From a virus: DNA of 23,885 nucleotides. Under the pieces are notes generated by a model. That model was not told the origin of the DNA, did not search any database, and was given only the letters and a program-made list of their open reading frames with translations. Positions 6,439 to 13,254 of the stretch are shown here, in pieces; position 1 is the first letter of the stretch, and each line of letters begins with the position of its first letter. The stretch lies in IMG/VR virus record IMGVR_UViG_3300025070_000241, positions 1 through 23,885 of that record. The stretch is one strand, 5' to 3'. Made by a program: the position numbers and the translations under genes.

Positions 6439-6442
6439 CCCA

Positions 6443-6688
6443 ATGAGTGAAAAAAGAATATCCGTTGTCATCAGTGACGAACAACTTGTCGTACTAGATC
6501 AATTGCAAAAAGAAATGGATATTGATTTATCTAAGTTAATCAGGTGGTGCATTGATACCTGCATTGACCTGGGTAAAAATCAGGATGACATGCATAAATT
6601 GCTTGGCCTGGAAATATCTGCTAGTCTTCGTGGCCTGCATTCAGGTAAAAGCAATTATCTCCTTGACTCCATATCCAGGACCAAGTAA
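6443..6688 (+). CDS. Ribbon-helix-helix repressor-like protein
   Basis: An 81-residue protein. The N-terminal strand RISVVISDEQLVVLDQLQKEM and helix LSKLIRWCIDTCIDL give an RHH DNA-binding fold at residues 4-48; the C-terminal 30 residues are of unknown role. It is the only rightward gene in the left 8 kb and stands alone between two leftward operons, like a phage repressor or early-late switch. It has no SD, and the start may be leaderless. A hairpin follows at 6698-6733. Confidence 0.78.
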   Translation: MSEKRISVVISDEQLVVLDQLQKEMDIDLSKLIRWCIDTCIDLGKNQDDMHKLLGLEISASLRGLHSGKSNYLLDSISRTK

Positions 6689-6697
6689 TCCTTATAA

Positions 6698-6733
6698 TAC
6701 CCCTGCGTGGGCCATAAGCCCAAAGCAGGGGTA
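6698..6733 (+). terminator. Hairpin after the RHH gene
   Basis: A perfect 9-bp stem TACCCCTGC / GCAGGGGTA (6698-6706 with 6725-6733) encloses a second 4-bp stem GGGC / GCCC (6709-6712 with 6718-6721). It starts ten bases after the stop codon at 6688. There is no T-run, so termination may need a factor, or the structure may protect the 3' end of the message. Confidence 0.55.
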
Positions 6734-6847
6734 ATGTATTAATATATACAGGTATATACAGGGAACATCAGGTAAGTTATGTTGCATGTTTATCAGGGAA
6801 CTTCATGTATGTTACCTGGTAGTAAATTATACACAGGTTATTCAGGG

Positions 6848-6888
6848 ATGGTCTTTTAAGGGTCCATTAGGGACCTAAAAAAGACCAT
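6848..6888. terminator. Long interrupted hairpin between convergent genes
   Basis: ATGGTCTTTT (6848-6857) pairs with 6879-6888, and GGTCC (6861-6865) pairs with GGACC (6871-6875) around a 5-nt loop, with a 3-nt internal mismatch between them. It lies past the end of the leftward operon that finishes at 6931 and past the rightward RHH gene, so it probably separates the two convergent units. The remainder of 6734-6930 shows only scattered CAGG-containing words and no gene. Confidence 0.5.
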
Positions 6889-6930
6889 AAACTTATCAGG
6901 GGTATTTATGCACCAAGGCAGAAAACCAAG

Positions 6931-7437
6931 CTACGCATCAGGGGTAATATCTATATGAGGTGTTTCCCTCATTGCATTTAATTCCTTCTGCACTTCATCC
7001 AGGGTTACTACCTTTTTATGCTCAACAATACTGGTTGCTTGTCCCAAGTCTGACTTTTCCTTGTCCCTAAGTATTCCAAATGCAATAGGTAATACCCCTG
7101 CAGGAATTTGATCAGATTCTAGTTTTTCTATTATCTTCATCAGACATGCCTGGGATGCATATGAAGTTAAACCCATTGTCAGGTTCTGCACCTTATCAAT
7201 AGTTTTAGTTTCCCTCTTAGCAATAGCAGTAATGGTTTCAGGGGCACACTTGTTATCCTTGGCTATCCTGGTTAATGCCTTACCTTCAGATAATTCCTGG
7301 ACAACCTTGGCATACCTTTCAGGATCCTTCTTTGCCAGTTTATCCCCTGTGAACAGAGAAGGGCATATATCTTCCTCTGTAGTCAGGGCAGGCAAGTTAT
7401 CAGGTATTACTATCTTTCTCTTTTTCTTGGTTGGCAT
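6931..7437 (-). CDS. HTH protein, possible small terminase
   Basis: A 168-residue protein with a basic N-terminus (PTKKKRKIVIP) and a helix-turn-helix at about 50-73 (ALTRIAKDNKCAPETITAIAKRE), followed by a helical region and a short tail. The length and the order HTH, then helices, fit a small terminase (TerS) that recognises packaging DNA. However, it is read leftward, away from terL, and is the last gene of the short operon, so an ordinary regulator is also possible. Its start is one nt after the stop of the gene before it. Confidence 0.6.
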   Translation of the reverse strand: MPTKKKRKIVIPDNLPALTTEEDICPSLFTGDKLAKKDPERYAKVVQELSEGKALTRIAKDNKCAPETITAIAKRETKTIDKVQNLTMGLTSYASQACLMKIIEKLESDQIPAGVLPIAFGILRDKEKSDLGQATSIVEHKKVVTLDEVQKELNAMRETPHIDITPDA

Positions 7438-7438
7438 G

Positions 7439-7717
7439 TTACTCCTTTATTTCAATAGGGAATATATAAACAGGGCTAACTTCTCTCGGCATACAATCCT
7501 GGATATTATGTGAAAAATGCTCCCAACAATCATCCCTGGTTAAATTCTTGTCCTGTTGCTGTATTACTTCCAGGATCTTTTCAATATCATAGACTACCCT
7601 GGTGCATTCAGCATTAATACCAATGATGCAGTCATTGTATTCGTCTGTTAATACATGCAATCCATGTTCTAAGACCAAGTCAGGTAATACAGGTTCACTC
7701 TTTATTGGTGCTATCAT
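7439..7717 (-). CDS. Conserved phage protein of unknown function
   Basis: A 92-residue protein. DCIIGINAECTRVVYDIEKILEVI (residues 29-52), then an acidic turn and EHFSHNIQ resembles a small protein family common in phages and plasmids, with an 'IxG...VVYD.EKI...E.F.yN' pattern; its role is unknown. It overlaps the upstream gene by 23 nt. No membrane segment or catalytic motif is present. Confidence 0.65.
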   Translation of the reverse strand: MIAPIKSEPVLPDLVLEHGLHVLTDEYNDCIIGINAECTRVVYDIEKILEVIQQQDKNLTRDDCWEHFSHNIQDCMPREVSPVYIFPIEIKE

Positions 7718-7892
7718 TTGGATCCTTGACTTTCAGGGTTATTTGCTTGGCTTCAATAACATTAGGGTAAATACCCTGCTCTGCATGTTTAGCCAGGTGA
7801 TCAATGCAATTAGTCACTGCCTGCTCAATAGTCTCACCAGGTACAACTATTTGTTCCAGGGACATTACCCATGCTTTTTCTGTGTCAGTCAT
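7695..7892 (-). CDS. Hypothetical protein
   Basis: A 65-residue protein with a helical N-terminal half (TIEQAVTNCIDHLAKHA) and a strand near the end (EAKQITLKVKDP). The family is not recognised. The start codon overlaps the stop of the 50-residue gene (ATGA), and the 3' end overlaps the next gene by 23 nt, so it is almost certainly translated as part of the leftward four-gene operon. Confidence 0.65.
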   Translation of the reverse strand: MTDTEKAWVMSLEQIVVPGETIEQAVTNCIDHLAKHAEQGIYPNVIEAKQITLKVKDPNDSTNKE

Positions 7893-8041
7893 TTCCTTTT
7901 CGCAGTTTTAGCACTGGCTTTAAATGCTTTAGCAGTTGGTGCCCCCTTACTACCTGCCTTCCTCATTCTTTCCCCTGAACCCCCTGCAATACGGGCCTTC
8001 TTGGCGTGAATATTTGCGTACAATCCTTTTTTTGCTTTCAT
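7889..8041 (-). CDS. Small very basic phage protein
   Basis: A 50-residue protein found by direct reading (ATG at 8041-8039, TGA at 7891-7889). It is extremely rich in K, R, A and G: KKGLYANIHAKKARIAGGSG, then RMRKAGSKGAPTAKAFKASA. Proteins of this pattern (GLYxNIHxK...GSGE.MRKxGSKGAPT) are frequent in marine and environmental phages and have no known function; the sequence suggests nucleic-acid binding. It is the first gene of the short leftward operon. Confidence 0.8.
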   Translation of the reverse strand: MKAKKGLYANIHAKKARIAGGSGERMRKAGSKGAPTAKAFKASAKTAKRK

Positions 8042-8056
8042 AATTGGTGCAAGGAT

Positions 8057-8074
8057 ATTGAAATGTTTTTCAAT
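8057..8074. promoter_or_regulatory. Palindrome ATTGAAA-N4-TTTCAAT, operator-like
   Basis: A perfect 7-bp inverted repeat with a 4-base centre lies 15 bases upstream of the start of the 50-residue gene. Its position fits an operator or promoter-overlapping site for the short leftward operon. Confidence 0.45.
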
Positions 8075-8099
8075 TAGCTAGGTATGGCATTATTTTTCA

Positions 8100-8108
8100 C
8101 CCCCCCCC
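8100..8108. repeat. C9 homopolymer tract
   Basis: Nine consecutive C on the + strand, in an A/T-rich non-coding context. It can pair with the G-rich tract at 8216-8228 on the same strand. Confidence 0.8.
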
Positions 8109-8182
8109 TGGTATTTAATGCATATATTATCCACTGCTACAGAATAATAACACGCTAATTATCAGGCACTTATGAATTAACC

Positions 8183-8208
8183 TGTCAATTATCTGTCAGT
8201 TTTTGTCA
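8183..8208. repeat. Three helically phased TGTCA repeats
   Basis: TGTCA at 8183-8187, 8194-8198 and 8204-8208, with steps of 11 and 10 bp. Further copies lie at 8285-8289 (inverted) and about 8388-8392. The spacing places all three on one face of the helix, as expected for a protein-binding array. Confidence 0.5.
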
Positions 8209-8215
8209 GGGCGAA

Positions 8216-8228
8216 GGGGGGGAGGGGG
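8216..8228. repeat. G7-A-G5 purine tract
   Basis: Seven G, one A and five G on the + strand, directly after the TGTCA array. It could form unusual structures (quadruplex, triplex) or pair with the C9 tract or with the CCCCC at 8266-8270. Confidence 0.75.
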
Positions 8229-8229
8229 T

Positions 8230-8242
8230 GTTGATTATCAAC
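8230..8242. promoter_or_regulatory. Palindrome GTTGAT-T-ATCAAC
   Basis: A perfect 6-bp inverted repeat around one T, next to the G-rich tract. The size fits an operator half-site pair for a dimeric HTH protein. Confidence 0.45.
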
Positions 8243-8364
8243 GATTTACGATTCCACGACCGATTCCCCCAAATGAAAAAAAATTGACAATTAGCCAGGG
8301 GGGTAAACCCTAATAATCCCTGCACTGATGGGGGCTACAGGTTCGGCAATAAATCCTACAGGGT

Positions 8365-8418
8365 TTATCCCCTAACAACTTTTTATCCTGTCAAGGGGAT
8401 AATAAGGGCATTCCCTTA
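8365..8418. promoter_or_regulatory. Two consecutive hairpins upstream of terL
   Basis: TTATCCCCT (8365-8373) pairs with AGGGGATAA (8394-8402) over a 20-base loop. Immediately after, TAAGGG (8403-8408) pairs with CCCTTA (8413-8418) over a 4-base loop. They would sit in the 5' leader of any late transcript started further upstream, or could mark the packaging site. Neither has a T-run, so they are not classic terminators. Confidence 0.45.
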
Positions 8419-8488
8419 ATATCCCATTAATATGGACACAGGTGGACATGACTAGTCTACCCTGGAAAACCCTGCTTAACATAGGCAC

Positions 8489-10150
8489 ATGGCATTGTCC
8501 TGGACTCCACATCCTATTTTAACCATCCCGTCAAGGGATGAGCAACTGGCTATGGGTGCGGAAAGGTTGATGGAGTATTGGGAGAGAAGGGAAGGGGCAA
8601 TTGAACGGGAAATTGAGGATCCATTTAGGTATGGTACTGAATTACCGCACTGGAAAAAGGTGGATGAAATATTGGAAACAAAAGCAGAATTGCTACTGCT
8701 TGGTGGTAATCGTTCATCGAAAACCGAGGCAATTGCGAAACGGGTTGTTAAGTCCCTGGTAGCAAACCCAGGCAGTGTAATATGGTGTTTTACTGCCACC
8801 AGTCAGAATAGCATAGCTAACCAACAGGCCGTGGTGCATAAGTATTTACCTGCTGAATTTAAGACCCTGGGCAGAAGTAGGGTTCATTATGTCTCTTATT
8901 CGCAGAAGAACGGGTATACTTCATCTAGTTTTATTTTACCGAATCGAAGCACCTGTGTATTTCGTAACTGGTCCCAAAATATTGAAACTATTGAGGGTGG
9001 TGAAGTTGGTTGCAGGGAACAGGCAAAACCAGGTACGCATAATATAGGAATTTGGTTTGACGAAGAGGTGCCCCAAAATTTTTTAAATACAGGGCGGTAT
9101 AGGTGTTTATCTAGGGCAGACCCTAAAACAGGGATCCCTGCCAGGGTAATCAGTACCTTTACGACAATATCAGGGTGGACCAGTGTGGTTAATAGTTTTT
9201 TGTCAGGGGCTGTTACCCTGGAAGACAAGGAAGCAGAATTATTACCTGGTGAACGGGTCCCTGTTGTACAACAACCTGTACGGAAGAATGCACAAATATT
9301 ATATTTTCATACGGCAGACAACCCTTATGGGGGTTGGCCTGCCATGAAAATGCAATTGGAAGGGGCAAAAAGGGATGAAATTTTAACCAGGGCCTACGGG
9401 GTCCCAACCAAGCCAAGCAACACGACATTCAGGAATTTAGACTCCCGTGTTGTAATGAAGCACCAGGATATTCCAGTTGTTAAAGATAAGAAGAATAACC
9501 CCTGTAATTATATTTTATCCATAGACCCTGCAGGTAGTAAATCCTGGTTTATTCTGTTAGTGGCTGTTGATGTTTTCGGTGTGCATTATGTTTTAAAGGA
9601 ATGGCCTGGTGTGGATATTGGGGAATGGGCTGACCTGGATAAAGGGGAAAAAGGAGTACCAGGGGATGCATCTAAGCCAAATGGTAATGGGATAGGAGAC
9701 TACGCAAAAATAATCAGGAAAATGCTCAAGGGCATTGATGATGAAGAAGTGGTAGGTATGCACGGGAATGTTGAAATAATAATTGACCCCAGGATGGGAA
9801 GTGCAACTTATGCAAAAAGCGAAGGAACGAGTAATATAATTAGTGACCTTCAAGATCATGGAATAAATGTTTACCCTGCTGAAGGCTTGCCCATAGAAGA
9901 TGGATTGCAGGCAATTAATTCTCTTTTGTCTTATGACAAAGAGAAAGAAATTGACCTGAGCAACAGGCCCAAATTGTTTTTTTCTGACCAGGTAGGTAAC
10001 ACTTTATTTTGCTGTATGAATTACAGCATAGATGACGGAATGAAGGCTGTGACCAAGGACCCTGTTGACTGCCTTCGATATGTGGCAATTGGCAATTATT
10101 CCTACATTGAGGATTCAGAATTAAGAATAAGTGAGCCAGGTGGTTACTGA
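8489..10150 (+). CDS. terL: Terminase large subunit
   Basis: A 553-residue packaging motor. The ATPase domain has Walker A GGNRSSKT (72-79), Walker B IGIWFDEE (186-193) and a coupling motif STFTTISGW near 222-230. The C-terminal nuclease has the three expected acids in SIDPAG (D346), IIDPRMG (D433) and PVDCLRY (D527). It pumps DNA into the prohead through the portal and cuts the concatemer. It opens the rightward late region; the leader has no real SD. The last codon overlaps the ATG of the next gene (TGATG). Confidence 0.95.
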   Translation: MALSWTPHPILTIPSRDEQLAMGAERLMEYWERREGAIEREIEDPFRYGTELPHWKKVDEILETKAELLLLGGNRSSKTEAIAKRVVKSLVANPGSVIWCFTATSQNSIANQQAVVHKYLPAEFKTLGRSRVHYVSYSQKNGYTSSSFILPNRSTCVFRNWSQNIETIEGGEVGCREQAKPGTHNIGIWFDEEVPQNFLNTGRYRCLSRADPKTGIPARVISTFTTISGWTSVVNSFLSGAVTLEDKEAELLPGERVPVVQQPVRKNAQILYFHTADNPYGGWPAMKMQLEGAKRDEILTRAYGVPTKPSNTTFRNLDSRVVMKHQDIPVVKDKKNNPCNYILSIDPAGSKSWFILLVAVDVFGVHYVLKEWPGVDIGEWADLDKGEKGVPGDASKPNGNGIGDYAKIIRKMLKGIDDEEVVGMHGNVEIIIDPRMGSATYAKSEGTSNIISDLQDHGINVYPAEGLPIEDGLQAINSLLSYDKEKEIDLSNRPKLFFSDQVGNTLFCCMNYSIDDGMKAVTKDPVDCLRYVAIGNYSYIEDSELRISEPGGY

Positions 10151-10659
10151 TGCATAAGATAGTTATAGAGGCTAACGAAATTGAACACCTGATTCAGGTT
10201 AGCCTGCTTAGATGCTCGCATAATAGAATGAGCAAAAGGCCTGGATTAAATATTATGAATTGCTTGCAGGGGTGCATAGGAGAATTGGCATTTGCAAAAT
10301 ACTTTAATTTTTTCCCTGACTTTACCTGGGAGACCAGGACCCACACGGGCACCAGTTCAAAATGGTATGACTTTAAGCTGAATAATGGAAAAACCTATGA
10401 CATAAAAACGAGTCCCAAAGACTCGTTTGCTATTAATCAGCAGGCAACCACTTTCAAGAATCAGCCTGATTATTTTGTTTTTGTTCAAACTCCAATTGTG
10501 GATCTGAACAAACAAATAACTGATCAAACTGCAATTATACATGGGTACAGCACAATAAAAAATATTCGGAATTGTTTTTTAAGTTACTCAGGCAAAACCC
10601 CCTTTTTTCTAATTAAGAAAAATAACATAAAATCACTTACCAGGAAACAATATGCGTAA
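10150..10659 (+). CDS. PD-(D/E)XK nuclease-like protein
   Basis: A 169-residue protein. IGELAFAKYF supplies E45 in a helix, and WYDFKLNNGKTYDIKTS supplies D74, D84 and K86, the strand-turn-strand D...DxK layout of restriction-type nucleases. It lies between terL and the portal, overlapping terL by one base and the next gene by 8 nt, so it belongs to the late operon. It could trim or nick packaged DNA, attack host DNA, or be a selfish endonuclease settled in the packaging module. Similarity beyond the core motif is not recognised. Confidence 0.65.
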   Translation: MHKIVIEANEIEHLIQVSLLRCSHNRMSKRPGLNIMNCLQGCIGELAFAKYFNFFPDFTWETRTHTGTSSKWYDFKLNNGKTYDIKTSPKDSFAINQQATTFKNQPDYFVFVQTPIVDLNKQITDQTAIIHGYSTIKNIRNCFLSYSGKTPFFLIKKNNIKSLTRKQYA

Positions 10660-10957
10660 AGTATCTAAAGAAGAATTACAGGCCCTTCGTGATAAAGGAT
10701 TATCCTACCAAAAAATTAGTGATAAACTGGACATTTCAGTAAGCACGATCAAGCGAAGATTAAGGGAGCCTAAACCTGAAGTGTTCCCCAGGTATCAATC
10801 TGCTGTGGTGACCAGGTTATTGGTCAATGCCCGTTTAATTCAGGTAACATATGACGGAATTACCCGTATTGCTGTTAAAAAACCAGGTTATTTATACAAA
10901 TTAAAACAAGAAGTGACCCTTGAGCTAGTGGATGAAAAAACAGCAAGAGTCCTGTGA
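10652..10957 (+). CDS. Small HTH protein
   Basis: A 101-residue protein. Residues 5-38 (EELQALRDKGLSYQKISDKL, then DISVSTIKRRLRE) form a resolvase/Hin-type helix-turn-helix, followed by a beta-rich C-terminal half (residues 55-101). It is an alternative small-terminase candidate, because it lies in the packaging module and has an HTH plus an oligomerisation-like domain, or a late regulator. The start overlaps the nuclease-like gene by 8 nt (ATGCGTAA) and has a fair SD (AGGA about 8 nt upstream). Confidence 0.7.
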   Translation: MRKVSKEELQALRDKGLSYQKISDKLDISVSTIKRRLREPKPEVFPRYQSAVVTRLLVNARLIQVTYDGITRIAVKKPGYLYKLKQEVTLELVDEKTARVL

Positions 10958-11195
10958 AACTAAACAGGAACGGGCTGACAGGATAGACACACTGCTTCGT
11001 TACTTAATTGTTAAAAACGCATCCCTGACAAAACCAGGGGATGATTACCCACAAATGACCCTGGACGAAATAGCTGAGTTTTGTGGCACTGACAAAATGG
11101 TAATATTTAGGGCGGAGCAATCTGCCCTGGCTAAGTTCAAGTCTAAAATTCCTGATTTTAATTTATACTTAGGGTTGGATGGAAAAACCCAATGA
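10932..11195 (+). CDS. Degenerate sigma-70 region 4-like protein
   Basis: An 87-residue protein with MTLDEIAEFCGTDKMVIFRA followed by EQSALAKFKSK at residues 41-71. It matches the HTH of the early protein at 935-1168 at about 14 of 31 positions, including DEIA, FC and the AL pair of the last helix, but it has lost the RERIRQIE core that is typical of true sigma region 4. The two are therefore probably diverged paralogues or distant cousins. It overlaps its neighbours by 26 and 17 nt in the late operon. A role in late transcription is inferred only. Confidence 0.6.
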   Translation: MKKQQESCETKQERADRIDTLLRYLIVKNASLTKPGDDYPQMTLDEIAEFCGTDKMVIFRAEQSALAKFKSKIPDFNLYLGLDGKTQ

Positions 11196-13254
11196 ACAAA
11201 ACTATTCAGAAGAACCTGACATTGAGTCACTCCAGGAGGATTTAAACCGATGCAGGGGTAATCTTTCCTACTATAAGGACAAGGCCGATACCGCCCGTGA
11301 TACTAGGTTTGGAGCCTGGCCAGGGCGAAATTACAGAACTAATAAGAAAGAAGGTCAACATGCCTTTCCCTGGCCTGGAGCCAGTGACCAGGCAGTTGGT
11401 TTAATTGACCAAATTATTTGTGCTGATGTTGCCATGATGAAACGGGCAGTTTCAGGTGGTAATTTAAAAGCAATGCCAACTGAGCCGACTGACATACGGG
11501 TTGCCAGTTTAGTTGGCAAATACATGAAATGGACTTTGTCCGAAATGGATGAATTTGACCGAGAGGTTGGGATCCTGGCAAACAATGTTCAAATGTATGG
11601 CAACGGAGTCCTGGGCACCTATTGGCACAGAAAAATTGATCGGTATTACGCACCAATTTCCCTGGAAGAAATTGCTCAACAGAGTCCTGATTTAGCTGAA
11701 GCCATTATGGCAAAAGATAAGTCAGCAAATGCATTACTTGCCCAAATATTTCCAAATTTAAAAAAGAAACGGATTAATAAAATAATAAAAGACCTGGCTG
11801 AAAACGGGCAGGCAGAAGTGCCCAGGGAAAGAATGGTCAGCAACAGACCATGCATAAAATCCTATGAAATTGGCAGGGACATAATTTTCGACAGCAATGT
11901 ATTAAGTGACATTCAGAATGCCAGGGCAGTTTACTGCATTCATCATCATTCCCCTGAATCGTTAAAGGAAATGGTATTCACCCAGGGTTTTGACCCTAAG
12001 TATGTGGATGAATTAATTGAAAAAGTTGGGTCAAATAATGCATCCAGTGACTTTACAGATTTTCCTGAACACAGGAACCACGATGATATTGAACACTATG
12101 AAGGTTTGATCAGGTTGGTTAGTTGTTACAGAAGGGAACTGGATGAAGATGGAGTGCCTTTGATAAGTCACACCATCTTCAGTGAAGACTTAGACGGGTA
12201 CGCAAAGCATGAATTAAATTCCTATGCCCAGGGTAAATATCCATTTACCAGTTTTTGCAGGGAAACTATAAACCATCGCATTTTAGACTCACGGGGATTA
12301 TGTGAAATTTTACAGCCTTATGAGCAGGCTATAAAAGTTGAAATTGATTCACGAATTGATCGTGCATCATTGTCAACTATTCCACCTATTATGTTCCAAA
12401 CGGGCCGTAAGCCTGAAAGAATAGGGCCTGGTAGTTTTATTCCAATTCGCAGACCTGGCGAAGTTCAGTTTATGGACATACCTCCATATTCACCTGCATC
12501 GACAGAGGTGGAAAATGAAATGCGAATGATTGCCAACAAGATTGCAGGCAGGCCCACAAGTAATGAAGACCAGGTTGAGGCAAATCTAATTCGCCAGGAA
12601 ATGGTAAGCATGTGGCTATCTAATTGGAAACCTGTGTTAAAACAACTTTGGCACCTGCAAAGAACATATGGAGGTGCTGAACAATGGGCACGGGCTACTG
12701 GGAATGAACAGGATATACAGGTTGCATTTGAGGAAACTAGTGAGCAGTTTGACTTTAAACTTACCTTTAATGCTGACTCATTAGACCAGGATAAGGTCCT
12801 GGATAAATTAAAAGCACTCGGTGAAGTTTTTGCTCAGTACGACAGGCAGGGCCAAGCTAATTTTGGGGAGTTGATGAAGTTATATGCTGAATCAATTGAC
12901 CCTAACCTGGCTGACCGATTGATCATGCCTCAACAGGCATCAAGTCAAAAAGAAATTGAGGAAACAAGTGCTGACTTAGCTAAAATTGCATCAGGGCAAG
13001 TTGTAAATGCTCCTGAGAATAGTAACACACAATTACGAAGACAGGTAGTTGAAGGATTCCTTGAGGGGACCGAAGAAATACCTGCAATAGATGTACAGCA
13101 AAGGCTTCAAAGTGATGAAGGTTTTAAAGCCAGGCTAGATAATTATATGAAACAAATTAGCTTCCAGGACCAACAACGAAGAAATGGGCTAACGGGCAAA
13201 TTAGGGGCACCTCCTGGTAATGTCCCTGCAACCAATGCTGTCGCAAATGGATAA
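11179..13254 (+). CDS. Portal protein
   Basis: A 691-residue protein of podovirus portal size and position, directly upstream of the scaffold and capsid genes. The N-terminal part has the FPWPGASDQAVGLIDQII-type segment and a helical body (LSEMDEFDREVGILANNVQM); residues 385-480 carry the stem-like helices and REMxMIANKIAGRPTSN-like text; the C-terminal 120 residues are low-complexity and Q/N-rich. Twelve copies would form the DNA entry channel and docking ring for the terminase. The family call rests on context plus these segments, not on a profile search. Confidence 0.85.
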   Translation: MEKPNEQNYSEEPDIESLQEDLNRCRGNLSYYKDKADTARDTRFGAWPGRNYRTNKKEGQHAFPWPGASDQAVGLIDQIICADVAMMKRAVSGGNLKAMPTEPTDIRVASLVGKYMKWTLSEMDEFDREVGILANNVQMYGNGVLGTYWHRKIDRYYAPISLEEIAQQSPDLAEAIMAKDKSANALLAQIFPNLKKKRINKIIKDLAENGQAEVPRERMVSNRPCIKSYEIGRDIIFDSNVLSDIQNARAVYCIHHHSPESLKEMVFTQGFDPKYVDELIEKVGSNNASSDFTDFPEHRNHDDIEHYEGLIRLVSCYRRELDEDGVPLISHTIFSEDLDGYAKHELNSYAQGKYPFTSFCRETINHRILDSRGLCEILQPYEQAIKVEIDSRIDRASLSTIPPIMFQTGRKPERIGPGSFIPIRRPGEVQFMDIPPYSPASTEVENEMRMIANKIAGRPTSNEDQVEANLIRQEMVSMWLSNWKPVLKQLWHLQRTYGGAEQWARATGNEQDIQVAFEETSEQFDFKLTFNADSLDQDKVLDKLKALGEVFAQYDRQGQANFGELMKLYAESIDPNLADRLIMPQQASSQKEIEETSADLAKIASGQVVNAPENSNTQLRRQVVEGFLEGTEEIPAIDVQQRLQSDEGFKARLDNYMKQISFQDQQRRNGLTGKLGAPPGNVPATNAVANG

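Larger units (their letters stand above)
6217..6442. promoter_or_regulatory. Divergent early control region
   Basis: This 226-bp A/T-rich gap separates the leftward early operon from a rightward RHH gene. It holds three tandem 10-bp repeats (6313-6342), a TTGACA hexamer (6354-6359, with no convincing -10 at normal spacing), two CTTTGCA copies ten bases apart and a promoter-like TATATTTG box close to the 6443 start. Promoters for both directions should lie here. No clear leftward promoter could be fixed by eye. Confidence 0.6.
8042..8488. other. Gene-free region upstream of terL
   Basis: This 447-bp stretch between the divergent leftward operon and terL has no plausible gene. It contains a 7-bp inverted repeat, a C9 tract, three TGTCA repeats about one helical turn apart, a G7AG5 tract, a 13-bp palindrome, two CGATTCC copies, a TTGACA hexamer (8284-8289) and two hairpins close to terL. 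Late promoters, a packaging site or a replication origin are all possible. No good -10 lies 16-18 bp after TTGACA; TAATAAT follows at 21 bp. Confidence 0.7.

Noticed and set aside
8476-8799. Leftward open frame of 107 codons inside terL
   Set aside because: Antisense to a terminase with all catalytic motifs; no features of its own.
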